From positions 14,703,774 through 14,767,773 of the forward strand of contig CM038716.1 of the NCBI GenBank assembly GCA_021613375.1: DNA of 64,000 nt, in the 5' to 3' direction. Position numbers and translations under genes: made by a program. Numbering within the stretch: position 1 is the stretch's first letter; the number at the start of each line of letters is the position of its first letter. Source of the DNA: Megaleporinus macrocephalus. Its lineage: Eukaryota > Chordata > Actinopteri > Characiformes > Anostomidae. A model generated the notes under the pieces. The model was not told the origin of the DNA and ran no database searches. It saw only the letters and a list, made by a program, of their open reading frames with translations. Positions 11,259 to 26,024 of this stretch are shown in pieces.

Positions 11259-14200
11259 ACATACCCCAAGGCTGTGCACTATCAGTGAATAATGTATAGT
11301 TTCAGATGTAGCCCAAAACAGTGCACTGTACAGTAAATAGAGTATAGTATTATATACAGCTATGTAGTTTACCATATAGAGAATAGGATATAGCTTGATA
11401 TACAAATTAAAACTAGTCATTTTAATTTTAATCCAAAATAATAATGAATGTATGTAATGAAGAGGGTATAGTTTGTGACCCAGATGCACTAAATTGTGAA
11501 TAAGGCTGATTTACCCACAGCCCATAGGTTTAACAGTGAAGTACATAATAAGTGTAAATTTCAAACGAACGTAGTGTCTTTATTGTTGCTCCATGCTCGT
11601 ACCCTGGTCAGTTCACTAGACAGCAAATGTTATACAATGAATAGTGAACAACTTAACGAGTGAGATGTTCTAAAAGCTGGTGTGGTCCAAAATAGTGCAC
11701 TATGTAGTGAATAAGGTAAAGACTCAGAGAGTCCGGAAGCGCTCACTGTATGGTTAATGGGGTTTAGTTTGAGACACAGTCCAAAATAGTGCACTAAATA
11801 GTGAACGGGGTACGGTTTAGACAATAGTGCACCGTAGAGTGAGAAGGTTCACTATAAAAGTTAAGTTGCAGACATAGACAATGTCTTGGCTGGGTTCCCT
11901 GTGAGCTCGCTGGGTTCTCATGGGTGACTGGGCAGATGGTTTTGGCTCAGTGTTTAACAAGCCACCTCAGTTGTAGCTGAAGGAGGTGCGAGTTTGTGGA
12001 GCGCTCTGGCCCTTCGCCCTCTCCGTACGCTCCTGCATGGCTCCGTGCCCAAGCCTTCCAAGGATTTATCGATCACTGGCATCAAAGCAGCTGCGGTCCA
12101 TCACCTGCACGCATCGGCTTTCATCTGCAATTGATCACTCGAATTAAGCAACTCTAGCAGAATACTTTCACAACTACACAAAAGGAGCAGGCACAGGTCG
12201 CCAGCTGGAGGTTCCCGTTAGCCAATTAGCCTGTTAGCCTCAGTTAGCTGAGTTTATTAGCCTAGTTCTGGTGGTTAAGCAGGTTAGAAGGTTGGGTTGG
12301 TTTAATACTGGTTTGGTCCAGTTACCTCACATACACACTGATGGTCCTTTTAGTACATAGTTGTTGTAGTATGGTTGTTGTGAGGCGATTGGTAGACGTA
12401 TATGTTGAATATATATTACATTTCACAACAGCATTGAGCACAACAATGAATTTAAGACCAGAGTCGTAGCTTCATGAGTGCTGGTATAAACTGGTTTAAG
12501 CTGGTCTGGTGGATGCTGGTTAAACAGGGAACTAGCGTTCAATGTAATATTTACATACTGTAAGCTGAACATGGTGGTTTGTACAGAGCAGTGTGTTACA
12601 CCTCCACCCTCTATGCTGGAGACTAGGGTTCTATTCATCACCTGAGTGACTACCTTACACTGTACCAATGAGAGTCCTTGGGTAAGACTCCTAACACTAC
12701 CCTAACCTATGTGTGTACAGGTAAACTGTAACACTGAATTGTTCCCTGAATGTTTCCACAATGCCGCATGAAGTGATCACTGACCGTTCACTATGCTCCG
12801 AAACTACAACTACAACTGAGTTGCATGCCAGTTGGAAGTTGAGTTGACTAATTGCTGATATCATCAATAAAACCTCTGGAGAAAGAAATGCTCTTTCCTA
12901 AACTCCACAGGTCAGTAGAGCATGATGTGACCTTTCCAACGAGCCCTGCATCTCATTATTAGCCTTCAGGGATCCAGAGATATGGAATCTCACCAATGTG
13001 TCCTCAGGTGCAGCCTAGCTGGCCTTGTCGGAAGATCCATAACGTGCCAGAGACATTTAGTGTACCATAACGTGGCCTAAGAGCAGCAAACTTTAACCTT
13101 TACAAGACTTTGGGAATCATGATGTTCAGTGTCCGGTCTGGGTTTGAAGTGCTGTAGATCAGCCCCGAAATGTTAGAATCAATCTATACGTTCGCAGGTC
13201 AGTAGAGCACGACGTGCCCTTTCCAACAACCTCACGTCTAGCCTTTAGATAACCCTGAAACTGCCAGACTCCTCACCTGTTGACTTCTCTGAGGCAGCCA
13301 TGACTGTCACACTGATCAGCGACTAATCAAAGTCAGGCTTAAAGGATAATCGCCGATCAGTGAAGTCGACTGGTTGACTCATTGACCAGTTGGTGCAACG
13401 TCTACCAACAATATGGGATTTCGTCTGAAAGGACCCTTTATCAAAGCTCACCATTCCTTCTCAGCTTTCTACCAACTGAAACCTACATAGCATCAGTGGA
13501 CTGTGCTTTAGCCACTGGCGCTAGCAGTTTTATTTATAATTTATTTATATAAAAATTGCTGAGTGCGACTCTCAGTGTGAGTAAAATTAGAACGTTTTTC
13601 ATCCTAATATTGATGGTATGTCCAGCAACACAGTGCTGACCATGTAAATGAGTGGTCAGTGTCCCACTGTTACTCATCACTGATCCTTCACTACATACAG
13701 GACTAGTGAACTGATACGTTGTGACAATCTATTGTTTTGCAGCCCACAATGTTAATATGTAATCCTCAGAAAGTTGAGACAATGTTATAAGACAACATAT
13801 TAACAACATAGTGGTCAGTATGTTATCACAGTCTCCTTCACTGTTAACCCGTAATTAGTTTGTGTGTAAAGAGTTTGTTTAATGATTGATTGAAAACTAA
13901 AGTTTTATTTTATTACTTAAAATGTTTTAGTATCTTCTACTATTCTGAAAGAAGAACTGATACACTAATATTTTTAAGTTGAACAAACTTAAAACCTCAG
14001 GTTTTAGCTTGGACCACACCCCTGTAGCACCTTGCCAGATTCTCATTGGTCAGTTCAGTCAAGACTAGTTTGAGTTGTTTAGTGGAGCTTGTAAAGGTTT
14101 TGAAGTCTTTTTCTATTTTCACTGTGAGGTTTGGTGTTTTCTGAGTTTAACTTCTTTTCCTCGGACAGAAACTCTGTAGTGCTGGGATTTCTCTACAGTG

Positions 14201-17200
14201 GACATTTTCTCCATTGTTTTCTTTTCTTGAAGAACTACAGAGGACTACAATTAACCAAGCCGCCATCTTCCCTCTCTTTTTCTCATTCTGGAACTTGGTA
14301 AGTAGTTTTCCGTGTTCAAGTGGTGTAAAACTGTTGTTCTGCAGTTGATGCTGATCTAAAGTTAGAAAATGTAATTTACTGTGTTTTTATCATTTCAATG
14401 TGTTTAAACTGTATTTAAGAATTATTGTAAGATAAACAGTTTTCTAACTAGACCAATCAAAACCAGTCATCATCACTACTGAACCCTTCAAGAGTCAGAA
14501 TCATCCTAGATGATCCCAGTGATGTAGTTTTAAATAAAATTAAACTAAATGTAACTGCTGTCTGTGTTCTTTTGATGTAGCTTTTTATGGAGACTGTTTT
14601 TAAGTTAACTTAATTCTGATTACAGGAAACTCAATGTTGAGTTGAACTAAATGGTCAGTAGGTTTGATTTTACAAAATATTTTAAGTACAAACAATTTAG
14701 ATTTCATTGTATTCAACTCAAATGATCACTTCCAGTCTATTTGATATTTAAGTTGATTTTACTCAAAACATTAGATTTTCTCTAGTTTGCATTACTTAAA
14801 TATTTTAAAGCCTCAAACTCTTTAAGTACAATCAACTTATCCGGGTTTACAGTGTAGAACTTATCAAACGTTTTATTATATCTGCATGGAACTCCAACAG
14901 GTAGTCACTATACTATTGTGACAACATTGTTCCAACAACATAAACCGCACCACCTTTTGACAACGTTGATTAGGTTGTGTGTTTGAAGGCCAGGCCTCGT
15001 AAGAGAAGCTAATCTGCTGATATTACAGAACCCACATTGTTTCCGTCTCATAAATAAAGAGCATAAAGCTTCACCGAATCCTCCGTCACATGCTCCTCGG
15101 CGCATGATGCTAACGGACAGTCGCCCAGCGTTCACACATACAACCTCCCCTTCTGTCCAGCACTCGCCGGTGCCAGAAACCACTGAGAGGCCAAATGGCG
15201 GCATCAGAACTCAGTCCACAGTCGCTGGAGATCCAGAACGCGTGGATAAAACAGTAGCCCGGCTCAACAGGCCTCGTGATGTACGGCCCGGTCGCCCGCG
15301 GTGGGTTTGGCAGCGCTTTAAGGACTGCAGTCTGAAACGAGCTGTTAATTCGAAAACTCTATAATTCACCTGGAGCGTTTACGGCTGGACCGAAGCCAGA
15401 CGCGATAAAACAGAGGTTAATAAGCGGCCGGGGCTACGGGCGGGGGTTACGGAGCAGCACCGACTGTCAGACTATCAGCTACTTTACAGAATCATAGAGT
15501 AATAAACAGTCCCAGTATCTCTGAACCAACACACACTAGTTTTCTTAAGATATACGACTCTTTTAAAATACTAATGATGGACCATAATGAATGTTATTGC
15601 TACCAATTCTACAACGTTGTCACAACGTTAGTAGCAAATACTGTTGTTATGCAGTATTATGACTACTTGCTGGCTAAATTTCATGTCCAGGCAAATCTAA
15701 TGGAGACGACTGAGATAAAGTACTGACAGCCTACGTTCTCACCACTTCCTGAGAAACCACATTTCAACACTGTGGGCACAAATACAATAGGTTGTCACAA
15801 CGTTGTCACAACGTTACTGTGCTTGCAGGTGCTCATAGTTATATGATATTGGCATGCTAATGCTAACAGTCTCTCTGCTAACAACTGCTTCAGGGCGTCG
15901 GCCGATTTGCAGTGTTGTCCGAATTCTCAGTGGAGTTAGATTCCCTATATAGTCACTATACTGTTACCCACAATGCACTGTAAAAATAGTGGGCGGCCAA
16001 TGTTCAGTATTTACCATTTACCATAATGTACCACAATGCATAGCGGCTGAACGTTATTATAATCACGTTAGAACATTATGATGATGCAGTAGCTCCACTG
16101 TACAAAACAGTCTGCATAGTGATCTATACAGGACAGTCTATATAGTGATCTACACAGAACAGTTTATATAGTGATCCACACAGGACATTCTATATAGTGT
16201 TCTACACAGAACAGTCTATATAGTGATCTACACAGAACAGTCTATATAGTGATCTACACAGAACCGTCTATATAGTGTTCTACACAGAACAGTCTATATA
16301 GTGTTCTACACAAGACAGTCTATATAGTGTTCTACATAGGACAGTCCATATAGCATTCTATACAGGACAGTCTATATAGTAATCTACAGGGAACCATATA
16401 TATAGTGTTCTACACAGGACAGTCTATATAGTGTTCTACACAGGACAGTCTATATAGTGTTCTACAAAGGACAGTCTATATAGTGTTCTACATAGGACAG
16501 TCTAAATGATGATCTACACAAACAAGTCTATATAGCGTTCTACACAGAACAGTCTATAAAGTGATCTACAGGGAACAGTATATATAGTGTTCTACACAAG
16601 ACCGTCTATATAGCGTTCTACATAGGACAGTCAACAAAAATATTAAAAGTCTGTATCTGAAATATTAGCATGTAAACTTTCAGTCTATTGTTTACAAACA
16701 AAACACAAAATGTAATTATCAAGATTTTTTTAAAGATATGGTTGAAATGGTTTTATAGGAGAAACTGATAATAATTATGATTTCAGTGTTTCAGTGTCAG
16801 GGTGTGAAGGTGGAGGTGAAGAGGTGACATTCGTTTACCTTTGTACGCTCGGATCCTCGGACGAATTTCCCACCAAATGGCTGTTATTTTAATATTCAAT
16901 GTCTCTAATGAAGAAAAAATGCACAAACAAAACTTAAACAATGCAAAATGAAAAAAATGACTTGACATAATATAAACATAACGTGAATGTTTCCTGCGGA
17001 GATGAAATGTTAACCAAACAATAGCAGAACAAGCAAAAAGCTTATCTGAGAACAGAAATCTGAGGAAACAAAACAATCACAGACATTAATGTAGAAATAA
17101 TGAGGTGAATTTAAAATAAAATTTTAATTATTACAGTAAAATTTTAAAAAATGGGTAATTAATTAAATTAAAGATACATATGTAAATTAATCCCGTATAG

Positions 17201-18786
17201 GAAATAAACTTCTCAGTGCTTTGTTCTTCTCTCGGTCCAGCAGATATAAGAGTTACGTAATTAATTCTGAATTTTACGGAGTGGACGAGCTGAACGTCGT
17301 CCATCTGCGAAACACAAGCGAGGTGCAAATATCTGAGTCATTCTCGCAAAGCCGACTCGTGAACCAGAGACTTGGAATTTGATCAGACACAGTGAACTGA
17401 CCTCCGTGACCCCGTCACGCATCTCTTCACTCTCAGTAGAAAGATGGTTCCTGAAAGGTTCTTCAGTGAACGCAAACGTTCTGTTTAAACCCATGAGTTC
17501 AATTTAGAACCAATAGCATGCTTCAGTGGTTCCTTATATGGGGAAATGGTTCTTCAGATTGAGAGAGAATCTGTTGTTTATGGTTTTATATTACTCATGG
17601 CTCAGAACCACTGAAGAACCCTTGAGGAACCCCTGAAATGGAGAAATGGTTCCTCAGATTGATGGAGAATCTGCTGTATATAGTTCTATATACCAGCATG
17701 AAGTGTTCTTGTATCAGACTCTACATGAACAACAGAAGAACCCTTTTTAATGCTACAGTGAACCGTTCTAAATAGAACCATACACAATCAGATTTTTCAA
17801 CAATCTGAAGAACATTTCACCAGAAAAAGAACAATTTTAGCATGCAGTTCTATCTAGAACTCACTGTTCTACATAGAGCCACTGTAGAACCATCTTATTT
17901 AAATGTATGGCAATATGTAAAATGGTTCTTTAGGTTGATGGAACCATTTTTAAACAGGTTCTGCATAGAACCATATATAACACATTTGCCGTAAAGAACC
18001 AGCCAGTATTCTTGAGAATATTTTATATGTGGTTATATATGTATATAACCACTAATCCTACGTCGAACCATTTTCACAAATGTTCTATATATACCATATA
18101 CAACACATTGGTAGAACTCCAACAGTTCCATACAGAACTTGTGCACCTAAACGGAACCACTGTCTTCACTAAAGAACACCTAAAGAACCATCTATTTTTA
18201 AATATCTATGTAAGAGACGTTGCTTTGACCCACTGGGTCCCAGTTTGGTCTGCGGGACGGAGCACTACCACCACACGTCTCCCAACTAGACTGGACGCGG
18301 TCGGTGGTGGAATGCAGACTCAGGTTCTGAAATGAGGCCAGGTTCTCGTGTCGGCCTCCCGGTTATTGGATTCTGACCAGTAATGGGCTGCAGGAGTCGT
18401 AGAAGGTGACTGAACGTTGGCAGCTCATGAAAGCAATGAGGAGATAATAGAGTCGGTTTGACTGCTGGAGGAAAACAACCCCATCTCCATCTCCATCTGC
18501 CTCATCTGCCTCATCTGCCTCATCTGCCTCATCTGCCTCGCTGTCAGCCACCACAGACTTTCCTTATGATTCTCATCCAGAGAGAAAAGCTGTCGACCAA
18601 ATAACAGAAACTAGTGAGAGCCCGTAATTCTGCTCTAGAACTCGGTTCCACCGTTTACTGATCCAACAAGTTCAATGTTTGGTAACATCTCTTATGTAAC
18701 TGCTCTACTGCCTCAGTTTATATGCGTACAAACTTTATTATTTATTTCACTTTATTTTATACATGACTATGGGCTAGATACAAAAC

Positions 18787-18852
<66 letters not shown>

Positions 18853-21800
18853 ATTATTATGTTGCTAATACTAAATTTCTTAAAACAAGGCATTACTGAT
18901 TGTCAATATAAATACCTCTACTGAAAAATCTTGAGATTATGCCTAATTACGTTGGGAATTATTTTTTGACTGACTGTGATAAAATAATTATTTATTTTAT
19001 TCCAAGATTTTGACTGATTTAGTCAAAATTGTATCTTATTTCCTTAAACTTTTTGACAGATTATGTAAAATGAATGACCTTTTCTATTGGCTTTTATTGA
19101 TTATATCAAAATACGGGCTTATTTTATCAGGATTATTATTCTTATTTTATTAGGCTTTCAGAATTTGAACTGATTATGTCAAATTAAAAACTAACCTTCT
19201 AACCTTCTTAAGATTTTGACGTTTATATTGAAAAAAATGGTTTAATTATTATTATTATTATTATTAAGTTTTTGATGGTTATGTCAAAAGTTGAGTTCAA
19301 TCTAGAACCAATAGCATGCTTCGGTGGTTCCTTGTCTGGGGAAATGGTTTTTCACATTGAGGTAGAATCTGTTGTATATGGTTTAATATTACACATGGCT
19401 CTAAGCAGAACCACTAAAGAACACTTGCGGAACCAATAGTAATAATATTATTATTTATTTTAGTCCAAGATTTTGACTGATTTAGTCAAAATTGTATCTT
19501 ATTTCCTTAAACTTATTGACAGATTATGTAAAATGAATTACTTTTTCTCTCGGTTTTTACTGATTATATCAAAATACGGGCTTATTTTATCAGCATTATG
19601 ACTGATTATGTACATATAATTACTTATTTTATTAGGCTTTTAGAATTTTAACTGATTATGTCAAATTAAAAACTTTTTTTTTAAGTTTTGACTGATTATG
19701 CAAAAAGAATGACTAACCTTTACTTATATATTAAAATAATGGTTTATTTACTCAGGATTTTTACTGATTATATCAAAATACTGTATGATTTTCTCAAGTT
19801 TTATTATGATGGTAAAAATTGGATGTCTAAATAATAAACATACGTTTTAGTACACTACCGGTCAATGGTTTAAGAACACTGCTGGTCAACAGTTTTAGAT
19901 AACTTCCAGTCAAAAGTTTTAGAACTGTTCTAAAACCTTTGATGGGTAGTGATCTAAGACTTTAGACCGGTAGTGTATATATCCATATCTGGACTGGCGC
20001 TGAAATAATTTTCTTTAAAAAACACTACGTCATGAAATATATGAATGTTTAAATTATTATAGCTGAGAAATATTTGATAGTTAACCCCCTCATTTCACCC
20101 CCTCCAAAAAAATACACCTGCTTCCCCATTTTTACTCAAAATAGCATCCATGCTAACACCTATTAACCTCTAGTCGGCCTGTAATTGGGTTTTGTGCTCT
20201 TTCCTACATACAGGAAAACTTGGAATGTACTGTTTGTGTTATAGAACAGGTCCGGCAGACAGTTTAGACTGAAAACTCTGGAAAATTCCTTCAAACCTAT
20301 TGTTTCTATTCACAAACGGCTAGCAGTGAAGCTATAAGCTACTATAAATCAATATCCAGCCAATATCTTCATCATATCCACCATTAGAACGGCTCATATG
20401 TTCATATATCCTCCTGGGAGCTGTAAACATTCCTCCTATTGAACCGCTCGGCTATAAAAGCACACAGTCCTGTACGCTCCTATCTGGGCCGCAGCCGATC
20501 GGCGGCGCGGCTAATTGAGTGGCTAATCTCTTCAGTGCTGTTTTAAGACTGAGCTCGTGCTCAAAACCAGGTACGCCGAGGAAAAATTGATCATAATCAG
20601 ATCACAAACCAGCCCAATGTGATTAGAGCGCATGTAGAGCAGCTAGGAGGAGTTCAGCCCCCCTTTACAAAACCTGTTGCTCCAGCAGACACGCTAACGC
20701 TGCGAGCGTCCAGTAATAGGTGATGCCTCGTAGCTGCCGCGGCGGAGTGACTCATTTCTCATGAGTCACACTCATCATTACGGTCCCTGATCACCCGAGA
20801 CCATGACATCATCCGTGGATTACGCCAGCGGACCCCCATCTCTGAGGTAAATGCTATTAGAGTCTTTGTTCCACGGCAGATTAAAGGAAAAGGATCAAAC
20901 TGAGGCGAGCGGTGGGCGGCGAATGGCGGAAACGAACAAAGCAAAAGCCGAGAATCACGCAAGAGCTGCCAACGTCACCCTCGCGTGAAGTCTGCTTTCA
21001 GATTCTTTCACATTCAGATTAAGGCGTGGCATCAAATTGGCTCGGCTATGTAACCTGAGAGCCTGGAAGCTGATATTACCGTGATTTAGCCCAAAGATGA
21101 GCAATACACTGTTCCTGAATCAGTCTTACTGATGAGGTGATGACCAGTAAACGACCCAACATACTGGAACAGGGCCGCAGTGTGATATAGAAATATTAAT
21201 ATATATTATAATCCAAATCCTTATATCTGGCCTAATCTGACACTGTGATATTCACAGTATATTAAATTATGAAGATTTACATGTTCTTTGTTCTGCTGAC
21301 CGCACAGCTGAGACTGTTACTGGTCACTGGATCTGTGATTCTGGGTCAGGTTTGCTGGAGTCTTACGCTCCGGTGGTCTTCGTCTAAAGTGGGTTTGACA
21401 TGAAGGTGCGTCAGGTTTGTTGGAGTGGAATTTGAAAACGACCTCATTGCGTCTTCCAGAAGATCTCCCGGTAGTGACCTGTCCAGGCTTCATCACCAGG
21501 TCAGACTGGTTTAGGGAACGTAGGTAAAATATTTTTTCAGATAATAGGAAACTGGAGTTTGGTGCACTGTAAGACTAAATTAGGTGTAATTAAAATAATA
21601 TTAGTGGCGAATGTGTCATTTCCAACCTGCATTGTTTTCTATACCATGTGCTGTAATGAAGCTAATATTAGCATAGCGCCAAATTTGATATCATTGTTTC
21701 CAACCTGTTGCCAAGTTGGTGGACATATATATACATATATATATATATATATATTTATATAATACAACCTGCCTTGTTCTGTATATCACTAACGCCAAAT

Positions 21801-24800
21801 AGTTTTCTTGCTTTGTACATTATTGACACTGTAGGCTAAGCTATATTAATATATTTTTAAAATAATTTAATAATTGTCATTTCCAGTCTGCACAGTTTTC
21901 TATATTATTCACGCCATCATATGACTAATGTCAGCACTCTAATTTTTATACTGCTGTTGTTTTCATTATGCCTTGTTTTGTATATTATTTTCATTATAAA
22001 CAGGCTGATATTAGCATTGAGGCAAATTTGATATCATTGCTATTTCCAGCCTGACTAGTATTACTCACCCTGTATTAGCGCTAAGGCTAGCACAGTGGTG
22101 ACTATAATACTGGTGTTATTAGTAGTTTTGTATATTATTGAAAATATAGTGAAGCTAATAGCATTGTGGGAAATTCTTTGTCAATCCCAACCTGCCTAGA
22201 GTTTATATCCGCATAACTGAGCGAATATTAGTGACAAATTTTATTTTAATTGTTGTTTTTAACCTGTAGAGTATAAGACTTAGCTACATAGCAGTTAGCT
22301 TCCAGCTAAAAATGCTACACTACCAAGCTGGACTGTGTAGTCCTAGCAAATTAAAGTCAGGCATGCTAAAGCTAGCTAAAAGAAACTACGTTAGAAAGCC
22401 ACGCACAGCCGATCCCGGCCTTGTGACTCTTCAGTAACCAACTACTGAACTGAACAACACTGAGTTGGACTGTTTGGCCCAGAACTGAATTGGCCCAGAA
22501 CTGAACTGGCCCAGAACTGAATTCTTGATTAAGTTCAACTGCCAACATTCCCCAAAGCGTCTTCACCATGGCAACAGCTGACTTCTGGCATCTGTGGGCG
22601 GAGCCTGGACGGGTCAGTGTGCGGAGCAGGCCGAGGCACAATTTGTCCTAATAGACGCGCCGGCCTCAAATCAATTGCCCGAGACAGGCGGGCAGGCGGG
22701 CAGGCGGGCAGGCGGGTATGAAGACTGACGGAGTGACCGTCCGGCTGCGATCAGTCCAGGCCTGTTAGAGGCGAGCGTGTCCAATCAAAATCATTGACAG
22801 AGAACACACCGTTCAGAGCGACTTCACTGGCGCACGGCCATAACTCAGCGGGCGGCGGTGTTTGAAGAGGGGTCGGGCCTTAAGCTTCGCGCTGAATACA
22901 TTTTCCCGACCTCCACTCGCACGTTCGGAATCACCTCCGGCCTTGATTTCCAGCTCACTGCATCAGCAGGTCTCCCAGGGGCCGCGGCGTTAACCCTTAG
23001 TGCTGCTGAGTTCTAATGAAGCGTGTGGAAAGTGCAGACACTTGCTTTTCAACACCTCTGAGATGATTTTATAATAATTTAGAGGAACCCGGTGGAAAGT
23101 AAGAGCCTCTAACTTTCTTTGATTTAGAAATGTATGGAAACGAGGCGTCATGCGATTGCGTAATTAACTTCTTCTTTTAATTAAATACTCCAGCCCATAA
23201 TAACTCTACATGTAAAGGTTAAGTCTCTCTACATGTGATGGGTTATTTTAGGATATTATTAAGTACCGTTACACGTACAGGGTCTCACTGTATCTTCATC
23301 CTTAAGGTAATTAATAATTAACTGAAAACACCATAGAAGTCGCTCCCAGAAGCCTCTGCTATGTGCTGACCTGCTGAAGCCCATTCAGATGACCAGTGCA
23401 GCCTGTGTGCTTCTCTAATTGCTACCGAGTTCTCGGCCAACCGCTGGTCCAAGCGATGACTCATAGAAACATCTATTGATCCAAAACATGCCCTCGCTGC
23501 TCCTCCTCTACGGAGCTGAGAACGGGACGGTACCCGCGCATGCACTTCTATTATTATCCCTCATATCGCTCGCTTTGGAACGCAGCCGCTCGTTGGAAGG
23601 GACCCTGTGTGAATCTGGGACACTGCAGGTGCCTGTGTAGGCGTCTCCACGCCGGGTGTAGAAGTAGCTGCAGATTTGCGGCCCCCCGGCGGACTGTGCT
23701 CAATAAGCCGTGCGTGTTTTATGGTGGGCTGCTGGTGTAATAGCGGCGGGGGCCACGCCCCAGTGGGAGACACGGCTTTAAATCTCCCTTTATTTCTTGT
23801 TCACGCCCGAATTCTGACCAAGCCACACCCCCTGAGTCGGAACTGGCCGGCGATGGCTGCCATTGGGCAGTCGTTTCTGAGCTGTCTGCAGCCCCGCCTC
23901 CTGGACTGAGAGCGGCTGGAATCAAGCTGCTTCATGTGCTGAGGCTGGAAAGTAGTTTTTATCTCTTATGCTGTGATAGGCTAATAATAGCCACGCCTAC
24001 TGAGCTGGGATGGGCTAGTAACCCCCTGGTAGCCCCACCTCCTGTATGTTAGATAGCCATAAGTTTGTCTCCCTTTGATTGGCGAGCAGTAGCCCCACCC
24101 CTGAGCTAGTAAAGTTCACACTTCTGAGCAAGAAGATCAATAATTACAGGAGCTGTAGATCCACCTACTCATGACTACACAGCAGTCCTGCCTCCTGAGC
24201 TGAGCTGGGTTGTAATGTTCTACCTTCTGAACTCAGTTGGGTTGGAATGTTCTACCTTCTGAACTCAGTTGGGTTGGAATGTTCTACCTTCTGAACTCAG
24301 TTGGGTTGGAATGTTCTACCTTCTGAACTCAGTTGGGTTGGAACGTTCTACCTTCTGAACTCAGTAGGGTTGAAATGTTCTACCTTCTAAGGTGAGCTGG
24401 GTGTGCGATATTCTACCACCTGAGCTGAGTTTGTTATGTTCTACCACCTGAGCTGAGTTTGTAATGTGTTTGTAAGCTGTGATGAGTTGGGTTGGAATGT
24501 TCTACCTTCAGAACTGAGTTGGGTTGGAATGTTCTATCTTATAAGGTGACCTGGGTGTGTAATGTTCTACCACCTGAGCAGGGTTGTGTTTTTAATGTTC
24601 TACCACCTAAGCTGAGTTTGTAATGTTCTACCACCTGAGCTGAGCTGGGTTGGAGTGTTCTAACTTCTGAACACAGTTGAGTTGGATTGTTCTACCACCT
24701 GAACTGAGCTGGGTTTGTAATGTTCTACCACCTGAGCTGAGTTTGTAATGTTCTACCACCTGAGTTGAGCTGGGTTTGTAATGGCCCACCACCTGAGCTG

Positions 24801-25985
24801 AGTTGGGTTGGATTGTTTTACCTCCTGAGTGGAGTTGGGTTTGTAATGTTCTACCACCTGAGCTGGGTTTGTAATGTTCTACCACCTGTGATGAGTTGGG
24901 TTTGTAATGTTCTACCACCTGAGCTGAGTTGGGTTTGTAATGTTCTACACCTGTGATGAGTTGGGTTTGTAATGTTCTACCACCTGAGCTGGGTTTGTAA
25001 TGTTCTACCACCTGTGATGAGTTGGGTTTGTAATGTTCTACCACCTGAGCTGAGTTGGGTTTGTAATGTTCTACCACCTGTGATGAGTTGGGTTTGTAAT
25101 GTTCTACACCTGTGATGAGTTGGGTTTGTAATGTTCTACCACCTGAGCTGAGCTGGGTTTGTAATGTTCTACCACCTGTGATGAGTTGGGTTTGTAATGT
25201 TCTACCACCTGAGCTATCTGAGCTGGAACTTCTGGCAGTCTGGTGAAGTTGGGTCACCACTGCCCAAAACTGACCTCTTGTATCTGGATTGGTTAATAAT
25301 TCTTACACTGGGATTGACCAGGAGGCGTGGCTTGTCTGAATGCTGTGTGTGGGGGTGTATACCTCCCCCACTCTCACACTGACGAATCCATGAGGGGTTT
25401 CAGGCTGAGGGGGGAGGAGGGGGGGGCAGAAAGCGGAAGAGAGGAAATCATTAACCGCCGTTTACTACCTGCTCAGCAGCCGCGGCCGAGGAGACGAAGA
25501 ACCCCGAGAGGAACCGAGCCGCGTGGACGATCTTCTGGACTCAGAAACGGGTTTCTGGACCGGGCGTCCTGTTTTCTCTCCTCTCTCCCTCTTTCTCTCG
25601 CTCCCTCTCTCGCGCTCGCTCGCGCTCTGCGGTGAATCCTCCTCTCCACCTGCCACGCCCTTTTTTTCTTCCTCTCCGTGGATTCTCCCACTCCGGAGCC
25701 CCGAGCCTACATCTTGCCGGGCGCCCACGTCACACGTGCATCCGCGCGCGCGCGCTCGCCCGCCTCGCCTCACCTCACAACCGGCTTCATCGCTCCGAGA
25801 ACAAAAGAAATCCGCGCCCCCTCCTCTCATCCTCCCGCTACCCCCCCTTCCCTTCCCTTCCCTTCCCAACCTGCCCCTCATCACCCCCCCCTCCTCCTCC
25901 TGCCACCTGCACCTCGTGACCTCACCGTTGCTCTACTTTTCCGGCGCGTCGATCGTCACGCCGGTTTCGCGCGAGACTGCATGCA

Positions 25986-26024
<39 letters not shown>

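Larger units (their letters stand above)
17495..19433. repeat. 140-bp direct repeat pair and GGTTCT/AGAACC-rich sequence
   Basis: Segments 17,495-17,631 and 19,293-19,433 are about 90 percent identical, both starting with GAGTTCAAT followed by TAGAACCAATAGCATGCTTC. The interval 17,430-18,200 is filled with GGTTC/GAACC motifs of both orientations around TATATAG, giving many short hairpins. This looks like a degraded non-autonomous element. I see no gene. Confidence 0.7.
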
